Virus record (IMG/VR): IMGVR_UViG_3300012936_000005 | Coordinates: 1-64,000 of that record | DNA: 64,000 nucleotides | From: a virus | Direction: 5' to 3' (one strand) | Part shown: piece by piece, positions 32,741 through 40,013 of the stretch | How the letters are laid out: every line of letters begins with the position of its first letter | Position numbering within the stretch: position 1 is the first letter of the stretch | Translations under genes and position numbers: made by a program | Notes under the pieces: generated by a model | What the model was told of the DNA's origin: nothing | Databases searched by the model: none | Seen by the model: only the letters and a program-made list of their open reading frames with translations

Positions 32741-34100
32741 TTTTACAAATCTCCAAAAATTGTTCGTACTCAGGAAAAACCTTTACAAAATTTACATCTC
32801 TTCTTTTGTCATATTGTTTTGTAAACCTAAAAAACATTTTTTGAGCTTCTTGCTGTTCTTTCCAAAAGTCGTCTTTGTTTTTAAGTCTGTGCTCTACATC
32901 TGATACAATGCGTTCTAGCTTTACAGTCTCAATCTGTTTGAAGCCATGATGGTCTGTGTTTTCTTGCATAAATTTTAATGCAGGTTTTAAATAATCATCT
33001 ACCACTTGTTCATTTGCTATTTTAACATCTAAGAATGCAGGATTTCGCACATACGGAATGTCAATTAGTATCCTTTGGTTTCCTGGATGCCTACCCCAAT
33101 ATGTTGACTTTAAATATAGCACCCAGATCAAAAACGACTTGAATGTTGGTAAACTATAAATGTTAAAAGCACTCATGAAACTTATTTTACTTGCAGTATG
33201 TCTTGCAAAGTATTCGATGTTATCAGTAAACAATCGCCAGTCCATACCAAATCTACTATATTCTGCTTGAGTACCTGTACTTTCTGCACTTGTGTATAAA
33301 CAAAATTCTCTAATAGCATTTGAATCTTCTAACTTCTTTATAGACTTTGTAAATCTTTTCCATAAATCTTTAGGTGGGCATCCATTACTGTTAATTGCAA
33401 ATTTTAAATTGGGTTGCGGATGTTCAATTAAGTAATCAATCACTCTTTGAGTATGTTTACTTAACAGAGGTTCTCCTCCTGTAATACGGAAAGTATGCAT
33501 ATGTTTTACTGCTTCTGGAAACCATTTCCAAAATGCTTCAATATATGGATTATCTTCACGCTCAGGTATAGGCGTTTCGTTAGGATCAATCATATTGTAT
33601 GCCCAAGTGTTTAAATCATATGGTCCTTTTTGCTTAACTTCTTCCATCCATTTACTACTAAATGGCGGACCACAATATGCACATTTGAAATTACATACAT
33701 TACTAAAACTAATTTCTACATATCTAGGATAAAAATCTTCGTCTCCTGTAAAGTTGCTAATTGTATCGTAATCGCTCCAACTAAACGCATCAGCACTTTT
33801 GTAAACTCTATCACTAAACTTATCTGTGTTGTCTTCGATACGCCAGCAGTAATCGCACTCGCCTGGGCGTTCATTTTTTAGCATTTGCTTTCTTACATTT
33901 TTTTTGAAGCCTGTATTATGAAGTGCATTAGGATTTTTTGCAAGTTCATCTAAATCAATCCTATGTGCTTTTACATGATGACAACTATGATTTATACCTG
34001 TGCCTAAGTGAATTGTAACTTGTGTCCATTTGGCAAGACAAAATCCGCACCCAACTTTATCTAGTTTTTCTTTAACTTCTATTGGTTCACCTTTAAGCAT
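32733..34100 (-). CDS. Radical SAM protein with N-terminal twitch-like part
   Basis: The 455-residue product has cysteines at 18, 21, 40, 82 and 85 (GCGFC, HSCHH and ECDYC) ahead of the core motif C136-x3-C140-x2-C143 (CNFKCAYC). It continues with GPPFSSKW and GGEP (RITGGEPLLSK, near 205). The layout matches the genes at 24085 and 26307. It is separated from the other radical SAM genes by the kinase, methyltransferase and glycosyltransferase genes. It sits between the two paralogous GT-like genes, overlapping each by 1-8 bases. Confidence 0.85.
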   Translation of the reverse strand: MLKGEPIEVKEKLDKVGCGFCLAKWTQVTIHLGTGINHSCHHVKAHRIDLDELAKNPNALHNTGFKKNVRKQMLKNERPGECDYCWRIEDNTDKFSDRVYKSADAFSWSDYDTISNFTGDEDFYPRYVEISFSNVCNFKCAYCGPPFSSKWMEEVKQKGPYDLNTWAYNMIDPNETPIPEREDNPYIEAFWKWFPEAVKHMHTFRITGGEPLLSKHTQRVIDYLIEHPQPNLKFAINSNGCPPKDLWKRFTKSIKKLEDSNAIREFCLYTSAESTGTQAEYSRFGMDWRLFTDNIEYFARHTASKISFMSAFNIYSLPTFKSFLIWVLYLKSTYWGRHPGNQRILIDIPYVRNPAFLDVKIANEQVVDDYLKPALKFMQENTDHHGFKQIETVKLERIVSDVEHRLKNKDDFWKEQQEAQKMFFRFTKQYDKRRDVNFVKVFPEYEQFLEICKNV

Positions 34101-35020
34101 TAATTTTCCTTATCAATGAACTGCTGGTTGCCGCCTCTGCTTGGATTTTGATAAACAGTTTTAAAAAAAGAGCTTTGTTCTTCGTTGAGAGGTTGTATTG
34201 AAATAGGTATTTCTAAATTGTTTACTAAATCACTTCCGTAATTAAAAATTTCTGTATGTAAAACATCTTCGGGCATTTGATCACGTCCTGCCCAGAGATT
34301 GTTAAGATATTCAAAGTCTCGTACATTTACATAATCCCAATCACTTAACATAGTCATACTAAGTCCTTCTCTGGCTCCTAATATGGCCCAGTTTCCGTTT
34401 TGTACATCTGCTCCTACCATTAACCAAATCCATAGTCTATGTAAATTTTTCCAGTGTCCTTTTAAGAACTCTTCTTTGGTCGGCTTGACTCCTCTGTCAA
34501 GTGCCATTTTTACACCTTCACGAAATCCTGCTCGCCAAGCCTGATGTGGAGTTTCGTTATTATGTACATCTGAATAACAACTGTTTTGTTGAATATACTG
34601 TAGGTCCCAACAAAAATCAACCTGTGCAGACTGATTATTAGGATCAGCGTTTTCGTGTGTACGCATATTTAACACAAATTCTTTAGGCCAACATTTTAAT
34701 CCGCCGTTACCATACATCAAACCGTTTATACTATTTTTTCCGCACCAACTAATCACACTGTTGGCTAAGTCTGTATGTTCGTCAAAATCTAAAACTTGGT
34801 TTATAAAATCTTGACGAATTGTGTTATCGCCGTCGACTGTTACAAATCTATCTGTTTCTGATAATTCAGCACAGGCTTTATGTGCCGCATCTGACCCTTC
34901 TACACCGTGTACTCGTTTTGCCCAAGGAACTTTTGTAAGTAGATCAGCATAATTTTTTTCAGCATTTGGTTCGTCATAGCTTAGGTATATTATATCTAAT
35001 TCTGCAATTTTAACTTTCAT
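34100..35020 (-). CDS. Glycosyltransferase-like protein (paralog of gene at 32057)
   Basis: The 306-residue product starts MKVKIAELDIIYLSYDEPNA. It shares the YLSYDEPNAEKNY beginning and the VTVDGDNTI site (D63-x-D65) with the gene at 32057, but has a longer C-terminus containing WAILGAREGLSMTM and further Trp-rich segments. AAGGAG lies seven bases before the ATG. The donor sugar and acceptor are unknown, and the glycosyltransferase call rests on the DGD site. Confidence 0.65.
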   Translation of the reverse strand: MKVKIAELDIIYLSYDEPNAEKNYADLLTKVPWAKRVHGVEGSDAAHKACAELSETDRFVTVDGDNTIRQDFINQVLDFDEHTDLANSVISWCGKNSINGLMYGNGGLKCWPKEFVLNMRTHENADPNNQSAQVDFCWDLQYIQQNSCYSDVHNNETPHQAWRAGFREGVKMALDRGVKPTKEEFLKGHWKNLHRLWIWLMVGADVQNGNWAILGAREGLSMTMLSDWDYVNVRDFEYLNNLWAGRDQMPEDVLHTEIFNYGSDLVNNLEIPISIQPLNEEQSSFFKTVYQNPSRGGNQQFIDKEN

Positions 35021-35562
35021 TATAACTCCTTATACATACAAGTTGCCATATCGCAATTAGCGTAAACACTGTATGGTCCTTTTATATTTAAAGGTTTAGA
35101 TTCGTTCGATGCAATGTTAAATGTAAGTTGTTCATACAAAATATGGGGGTCACCTTTTTTTGTAAAACTAAAACTTATTTCTTTTTGTAGATCAACATTT
35201 GTAGTTTTCATTGTATCTAATAGTTCAATACCCGTATTAATATAACATCTTTTGGTAACTTTGTCAACAGTCAATAACAGATCGTACATGATTGATTCGT
35301 CAACTGGTTTAATTTCAATGAATTTTGCTTCATGTTGTACATAGATATTTTTCTTAAGTACAAATTTCTTATCACTACGATTATAAGCAACAACATAGTC
35401 TGTCATTTTTTCTTTCAAACTTTTAATAGGTTCTACTTCTTCTTCAGTAACTTTTATGTGTTGGTATCCTTCTTCTATACTAGGACCTATACTAAAAATT
35501 CTTCCAGTCTTTTGATTGAAGCATACATATTGTTGTGTATGTGTGCTAACGTGATGCATCAT
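35020..35562 (-). CDS. Unknown protein between glycosyltransferase genes
   Basis: A 180-residue product starting MMHHVSTHTQQYVCFNQKTG. The first 30 residues (VCFNQKTGRIFSIGPSIEEG) look like a small beta hairpin domain, and the rest is strand-rich and polar with no catalytic motif. An ATG one codon in (35559) is the better spaced start from GGAGAG. It could be a structural or accessory protein; its strand-rich character recalls virion proteins. Function unknown. Confidence 0.68.
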   Translation of the reverse strand: MMHHVSTHTQQYVCFNQKTGRIFSIGPSIEEGYQHIKVTEEEVEPIKSLKEKMTDYVVAYNRSDKKFVLKKNIYVQHEAKFIEIKPVDESIMYDLLLTVDKVTKRCYINTGIELLDTMKTTNVDLQKEISFSFTKKGDPHILYEQLTFNIASNESKPLNIKGPYSVYANCDMATCMYKEL

Positions 35563-36355
35563 ACTCTCCTATAATATCTTCAGCAAATTTTTGTTCAGTG
35601 TAATGAACTATACCATGTTGCATAAAATTTCCTATTTTTAAATTAAAGTCTTCATCTAAATAATAAGGTATCCTATCTAACCAGTTTTCTGGAGGGTTTG
35701 ACCATCCTTGTATTTTACTTTTCATATGTACGAAGCTAGGAGACTTTACAGTATAATCTTCTATGTTGTTTTCTAGTATAGCAATAGAATGATTTACATC
35801 CATGCTACTTAATTTAGGTATTTGTTTAGGTGCATAAATTTCATAATATTTTTCGTAATTTTCACATATGCGATTCAAAGTTTTATAATACTCTAATGCT
35901 GTATCATCTTTTTTAAAATAATGAAATGCACAGTAAATGTTTGGCAGACTATTTGCTGTAAAAGCCTTTCGATAATAATCATTATCAATAAGATGATTTC
36001 TGTAATCTCTTACATTAGAAATAAATCCAATACTTTTTTGTGCAAAATATTTCCACCAGTAACTAATGTCAGATAAAAATATCATATCAGTATCTAACAC
36101 AACTGTTTCTTCATACGGAGTTAAATGAAATACTTTCCATCTATGCTCTGTCTTATAGAAACTTTTTGCGTGTTTGTCGTGCCACGGAACTTCTATAATT
36201 TTATCAAATAGTCTTTTGTATCTTCTTGGCACTCTATCACTTGTAACAAGAGAAATGTTTTTTATAGATTGTGTCTTTTTGATGCTCATCGCACATAAAC
36301 ATGCTTGTAGGACATAATTATCGCCCATAGCAACCATAATATATCCTTTATCCAT
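35546..36355 (-). CDS. GT-A type glycosyltransferase-like protein
   Basis: The 269-residue product has the nucleotide-sugar site VVLDTDMIFL (85-94, D88-x-D90) and a preceding YMVAMGDNY-like start, as in GT8-type proteins. A late SFVHMKSKIQGWSNPP segment could contain a metal-binding histidine. GGAGAA lies eight bases before the ATG. It resembles the gene at 36348 (both carry TxVLDTD after an SPYE/TPYE turn). The sugar and acceptor are unknown. Confidence 0.72.
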   Translation of the reverse strand: MDKGYIMVAMGDNYVLQACLCAMSIKKTQSIKNISLVTSDRVPRRYKRLFDKIIEVPWHDKHAKSFYKTEHRWKVFHLTPYEETVVLDTDMIFLSDISYWWKYFAQKSIGFISNVRDYRNHLIDNDYYRKAFTANSLPNIYCAFHYFKKDDTALEYYKTLNRICENYEKYYEIYAPKQIPKLSSMDVNHSIAILENNIEDYTVKSPSFVHMKSKIQGWSNPPENWLDRIPYYLDEDFNLKIGNFMQHGIVHYTEQKFAEDIIGEYDASR

Positions 36356-37172
36356 TTATAAGTTCTCCTAGACTAAATTTATTCATTACATGAACATTAC
36401 AGTCTTTTGTAGATGCTAGTATATATTCACCGTTGTATTTTTCTTTTTGCAATAAAAATGTAAGTGAGTTATCTTTAATTGTTTTTATGAAGTCTCTGTC
36501 TAGTGTATAGAACATAGTTCCTGGTAATGTTTTAGCCCAGTCACTATCAGTAAATCCGTTCATCATATGGATAGCAATACTAAAGACATGGTCATTCCTA
36601 AAATTTCTACTTCCTATGTCATAAACTTGTTCATAGTGGTTCCAATTTTTAACCAAGTGTTGCAATAGATCAAAAAATATTTTTGTCTCATTTGTTTTTT
36701 TAAAACAAAAGCAAGTAGCCCAATAAAACGGAATTCCAGTATTGTTTATAAAAGAGAATTCATCATGCTTGCGCCATTCACACAAATCTACTCCGTGCTT
36801 ATAAATTTGAAAATCATTTTTGCTATCAAAGGCATGTTTTAATGAATTATTACAAATTACATAATCTGTATCAAGAACTAATGTGCTTTCGTAAGGCGAA
36901 AGATCATAACTTTTTACTCTATCATTATTTTTAAATTGTAATTGTTGATGATGCAAAGTACCGTTGTAATAACGTTTGTAATTAGAATTATTATCTTCTA
37001 TCTCTATTACTTTGTCAAATAGACCAACATTTTGTAATTCACTTGCTGTTGAAGTGACCAATGTAGTAGGCAAATCCAAATGTTTTTTCACACGTTCTGC
37101 AAGTATTTCTGCTTGCCTTAAATAATCTACTTTTCCGTTATTGTGTGCAAAACATAATACACCATTAGACAT
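36348..37172 (-). CDS. GT-A type glycosyltransferase-like protein
   Basis: The 274-residue product has LSPYESTLVLDTDYVIC (91-107, D101-x-D103), the DxD site of nucleotide-sugar transferases, and a C-terminal VHVMNKFS that may give the metal histidine. It is a paralog of the next gene downstream. It starts eight bases inside the small conserved gene at 37165, so the enzyme island is physically joined to the fibre gene block with no gap. Confidence 0.72.
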   Translation of the reverse strand: MSNGVLCFAHNNGKVDYLRQAEILAERVKKHLDLPTTLVTSTASELQNVGLFDKVIEIEDNNSNYKRYYNGTLHHQQLQFKNNDRVKSYDLSPYESTLVLDTDYVICNNSLKHAFDSKNDFQIYKHGVDLCEWRKHDEFSFINNTGIPFYWATCFCFKKTNETKIFFDLLQHLVKNWNHYEQVYDIGSRNFRNDHVFSIAIHMMNGFTDSDWAKTLPGTMFYTLDRDFIKTIKDNSLTFLLQKEKYNGEYILASTKDCNVHVMNKFSLGELING

Positions 37173-37512
37173 CTACTAAACCTTCTACACTACGTTTGGT
37201 GCTGAGAATCTTATATTCTTCTAAGTACTTATTTGTTGCATCTGTATATTGTTGCATTGCTTTTGATACAAAGTCAACAACACTTTCTATTTGTATTGGT
37301 GTATTGTTATCATCAACTATGACTGTTTTCTCAATGCCGCCTTTACTAAGCATAAAAACAAAATTTAGAAGTTCTTTTGTGATTGTAAACTTGCCGTTAT
37401 CGGAGTACATTACAAGTTCGCCTAAGTATTTCTCGTGTAATATACGCTTTTGTGCATTTAGAGTCGCAGTAAAATTTGAAAATTCTAGTGCTTTTTCTAG
37501 TGCTTCGTCCAT
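37165..37512 (-). CDS. Small conserved phage protein of the fibre block
   Basis: A 115-residue helical product starting MDEALEKALEFSNFTATLNA and ending with KRSVEGLVDV. I recall similar proteins (with a closing RSVEGLV) next to tail genes in T4-like marine phages; no function is known. The ribosome site AGGAG and the ATG lie within a strong inverted repeat (37511-37542). It is a candidate structural or assembly protein, and the only non-enzyme, non-fibre gene at the boundary. Confidence 0.77.
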   Translation of the reverse strand: MDEALEKALEFSNFTATLNAQKRILHEKYLGELVMYSDNGKFTITKELLNFVFMLSKGGIEKTVIVDDNNTPIQIESVVDFVSKAMQQYTDATNKYLEEYKILSTKRSVEGLVDV

Positions 37513-37542
37513 AGTTATACTCCTAGTTTATAGTATAACTAT
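37511..37542 (-). promoter_or_regulatory. Inverted repeat covering the start of the gene at 37512
   Basis: The arms 37511-37521 and 37532-37542 are 11 bases long and perfectly complementary, with a 10-base loop. On the minus strand the loop and right arm hold AGGAG, and the right arm ends on the AT of the start codon. A late-promoter-like AGTAAATA (six of eight) abuts the left arm. Folding in a long transcript would hide the ribosome site. Confidence 0.6.
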
Positions 37543-37548
37543 TTACTC

Positions 37549-38463
37549 TTATAAACCGTCTGATGTGTTGAAAGTTGGCGCTGATATGTTAACACTACTA
37601 GAGTTGTTAGGTCTATTAAGCTGTGCTGTGCTTGTTGTAGTAGCTGTTACTGCTTCGTCAAAGTTTGGATTGCCTGTTTTATCTTCATTAAATGTAACTC
37701 TGAATGTTAGGACTGCTCCGTTCTTCCTTGCTTCAATAAGATAATCGTTTTGTGAATAAGCTGATGCTGTTTTATTAAAAATTGTTGTAAAGCCAGTAGG
37801 TAAGTTTGAATAACCAAAGTTTGTACCTACAGATCCATTCGATGTAGTACTTCTACCAAATACAACTGTACCTACACTAGTCATTAAGTTACGCCAGTCA
37901 TTGTTAATAGTACTGTTACCTGAACCAATTGTTCCACTTATATTTACACTACCACCTGCATTAAAAAATACACGCATATGATCTGCACCACTTACTGTAG
38001 TTGTTGACCCGTCACCGTTAGTTACACTATATCCGCCAAATGTTACTGTAAATGTATGGTTAATATCAGTTGACCAATCTGCGTTTCTTATACTTTCTGT
38101 GCCATCTTGCAGTCCTAATTGGCTTGCCGCCGCACTTAATCTTGATGCTTGGCAGGTTGTACTTAAACTTTCATATTGTACATAACCTTCTTTACTAGTA
38201 GCGTTTGAATCTTCTATTGTATCGCCTACACTAGGCTGTGCAATTTCACTTGGTACAGTACCAGTTTGGTGTAATCTAATCTTAGTCATATCAGTAAACA
38301 GATTTGTCATATCTTGAGCTGTAACTGTTGCTCCAACCGCAACTGTTTGACTTGCTCTAGCTTGACCGTAACCTTCGTCACCTGAACCTAAACCAATAAC
38401 TGCCGCTACTCTTGCTTGGATAATGTTGTACCGCGCCGCGGTAATTGTGTCGCCTACTGCCAT
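37549..38463 (-). CDS. Tail-fibre-like structural protein
   Basis: The 304-residue product starts MAVGDTITAARYNIIQARVA with GLGSGDEGYGQ, a beginning I recall from fibre-block proteins of marine T4-like phages. The rest is Ser/Thr/Gly/Asn-rich and strand-forming (for example GGSVNISGTIGSGNSTINND). No enzymatic motif is seen. A late-type motif TATAAGTA lies 17 bases upstream. AAGGAAG is positioned before the ATG. It is probably a virion surface component. Confidence 0.72.
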   Translation of the reverse strand: MAVGDTITAARYNIIQARVAAVIGLGSGDEGYGQARASQTVAVGATVTAQDMTNLFTDMTKIRLHQTGTVPSEIAQPSVGDTIEDSNATSKEGYVQYESLSTTCQASRLSAAASQLGLQDGTESIRNADWSTDINHTFTVTFGGYSVTNGDGSTTTVSGADHMRVFFNAGGSVNISGTIGSGNSTINNDWRNLMTSVGTVVFGRSTTSNGSVGTNFGYSNLPTGFTTIFNKTASAYSQNDYLIEARKNGAVLTFRVTFNEDKTGNPNFDEAVTATTTSTAQLNRPNNSSSVNISAPTFNTSDGL

Positions 38464-38479
38464 ATTACTTCCTTTTTAA

Positions 38480-38487
38480 TACTTATA
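38480..38487 (-). promoter_or_regulatory. Late-promoter-like TATAAGTA overlapping a stop codon
   Basis: On the minus strand TATAAGTA matches seven of eight bases of the late consensus and contains the TAA stop of the upstream fibre gene. A start point near 38475 would leave a leader of about 12 bases with AAGGAAG. Confidence 0.42.
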
Positions 38488-39979
38488 CTTTAAGTACACA
38501 CTCGATAAGTTTTTCTGACTCGTCAGTACTTGATTCTAAAGCTATTCCTACTAATGCTGTAGTTTGTACTGTTGAGCATACTCCATCTTCCCAAGCGTAA
38601 ACTGCTTCGCCCTTCTTAACAACGCCTTTGCAACGCACCGGTACACGACCTTTAAGTCCGATTGCTTGTCCTTCTGCTTCACTATTCATTAAGTAAGCAG
38701 GTTCAGCTGAAACAACACCAATTGGCATTGAACTTGATTTTGCACTGATACATTCGTGATCATTTTCGTCACCAAAGTCAACTGCTACTGCTGTACCTAC
38801 TGGATACTCTTCTGCTGTTGTATATTTCTCTGCTAAGTCAGCATATCTTGCACTTGTTGATATACCGTTAAAAACGTTTGCGGCAATATTACCGCTTGAG
38901 TCACGTACTGCAACTGTGTTATTTGTTGCGTTAACGTCACCTGTTCTATAATTACTACCAACTTGAAGTGCAATAGCTTGTGTTGCTAATCCGTTAAATG
39001 AAGTTGCATATATATTTCTCCATTTATAATTTGCATCACCAATATCATACGTTGATGTTGTAGTTGGGATCATTCCTGAAGACTGAATTTGGAATACTTC
39101 AGTTGTTACGCCTCCTGGCGACTTAACTCTAAATCTAATTTTTTGTCCTACAGTGTTTTCTATAATAGCTTCGTTACCTGCACCAGCTGAATCTACAAAT
39201 ATTTTTAAATCATTTGCCGCGCCAACTGTATATCCATCATCTGAAAATCTAACAGTTTCGCCAAATGAACTTTCTTGCCCTGGTGTGTTCTGTACGAAGT
39301 TTGCCGCACTAACACCGCCTAGTGATTCAGCGTTTGTTGCTGTTCCGTGAAATCTATGTGCTGAACTTGTAATACCGTTTGTAGAACTTGTTGTATTTCT
39401 TAGGGTTACACCTTGACGAACTACATCAAAACCAGTAATGGCATTGGCTGGATCTGTTGTATCAATAGTAAATTCTGCGTTGCTTACAATAAACACAACG
39501 CCATCGTCAACTGTACCTTTAATAATTGTTCTATTAACTTGATTGTTGTCACGTACTTGTGCAGTAACCATAGCACTTACAGTTTCGCCTATTGACTGTG
39601 GACCAATTAGGACAAATCCACCGTCAGCGTTTTGTGCATATAGCTGATTGTTGCCGCTATCCCACCAAAAATCACCTGTTGTTAAACCAACTGGTTGTGT
39701 AGTGCCTACTTCTGCACCACCTGTTGTTCTAAATTGTGTGCCATCATAGAACTTTAATTTCTTTAATGAACTATCAAACCAAACCTGTCCTGATAATGGA
39801 CCTGCTGGCGCATTTCCACTAGCAAAACTTTCTAGTAAATGGATAAAGTTTTCGTTCTGTATCTCACCGTAACCAGCATAGTTCTTACCTACTAATTTAA
39901 GCGAAGTACTCTGATCAATGGTGCCGTCCTCAACAGTAACTAACGACCCTCCATTTGTTAAATTTATTACGTATGCCAT
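38483..39979 (-). CDS. Tail fibre protein, paralog 3
   Basis: The 498-residue product starts MAYVINLTNGGSLVTVEDGT. It shares the N-terminal attachment-like module with the next two genes upstream: GKNYAGYGEIQNENFIHLLE, then GQVWFDS and LKFYDGTQF. The middle is strand-rich. The C-terminal 120 residues (ADLAEKYTTAEEYPVGTAVA onward, with GVVKKGEAVYAWEDG) form a distinct domain seen at the end of other phage fibre proteins. It differs from the paralogs mainly at the C-terminal half, as expected for receptor-binding tips. A perfect late promoter precedes it. Confidence 0.8.
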   Translation of the reverse strand: MAYVINLTNGGSLVTVEDGTIDQSTSLKLVGKNYAGYGEIQNENFIHLLESFASGNAPAGPLSGQVWFDSSLKKLKFYDGTQFRTTGGAEVGTTQPVGLTTGDFWWDSGNNQLYAQNADGGFVLIGPQSIGETVSAMVTAQVRDNNQVNRTIIKGTVDDGVVFIVSNAEFTIDTTDPANAITGFDVVRQGVTLRNTTSSTNGITSSAHRFHGTATNAESLGGVSAANFVQNTPGQESSFGETVRFSDDGYTVGAANDLKIFVDSAGAGNEAIIENTVGQKIRFRVKSPGGVTTEVFQIQSSGMIPTTTSTYDIGDANYKWRNIYATSFNGLATQAIALQVGSNYRTGDVNATNNTVAVRDSSGNIAANVFNGISTSARYADLAEKYTTAEEYPVGTAVAVDFGDENDHECISAKSSSMPIGVVSAEPAYLMNSEAEGQAIGLKGRVPVRCKGVVKKGEAVYAWEDGVCSTVQTTALVGIALESSTDESEKLIECVLKV

Positions 39980-40005
39980 TTATTAACCCCTAATTGTGTT
40001 ATATG

Positions 40006-40013
40006 TATTTATA
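40006..40013 (-). promoter_or_regulatory. Late promoter TATAAATA overlapping a stop codon
   Basis: A perfect TATAAATA on the minus strand, in the context GATATAAATACATATAACA, which is the same as that of the promoter at 6677. Its second TA and third A form the stop codon TAA of the upstream fibre gene (40009-40011). The start point near 40000 leaves about 21 bases of leader with AGGGG. Confidence 0.78.
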
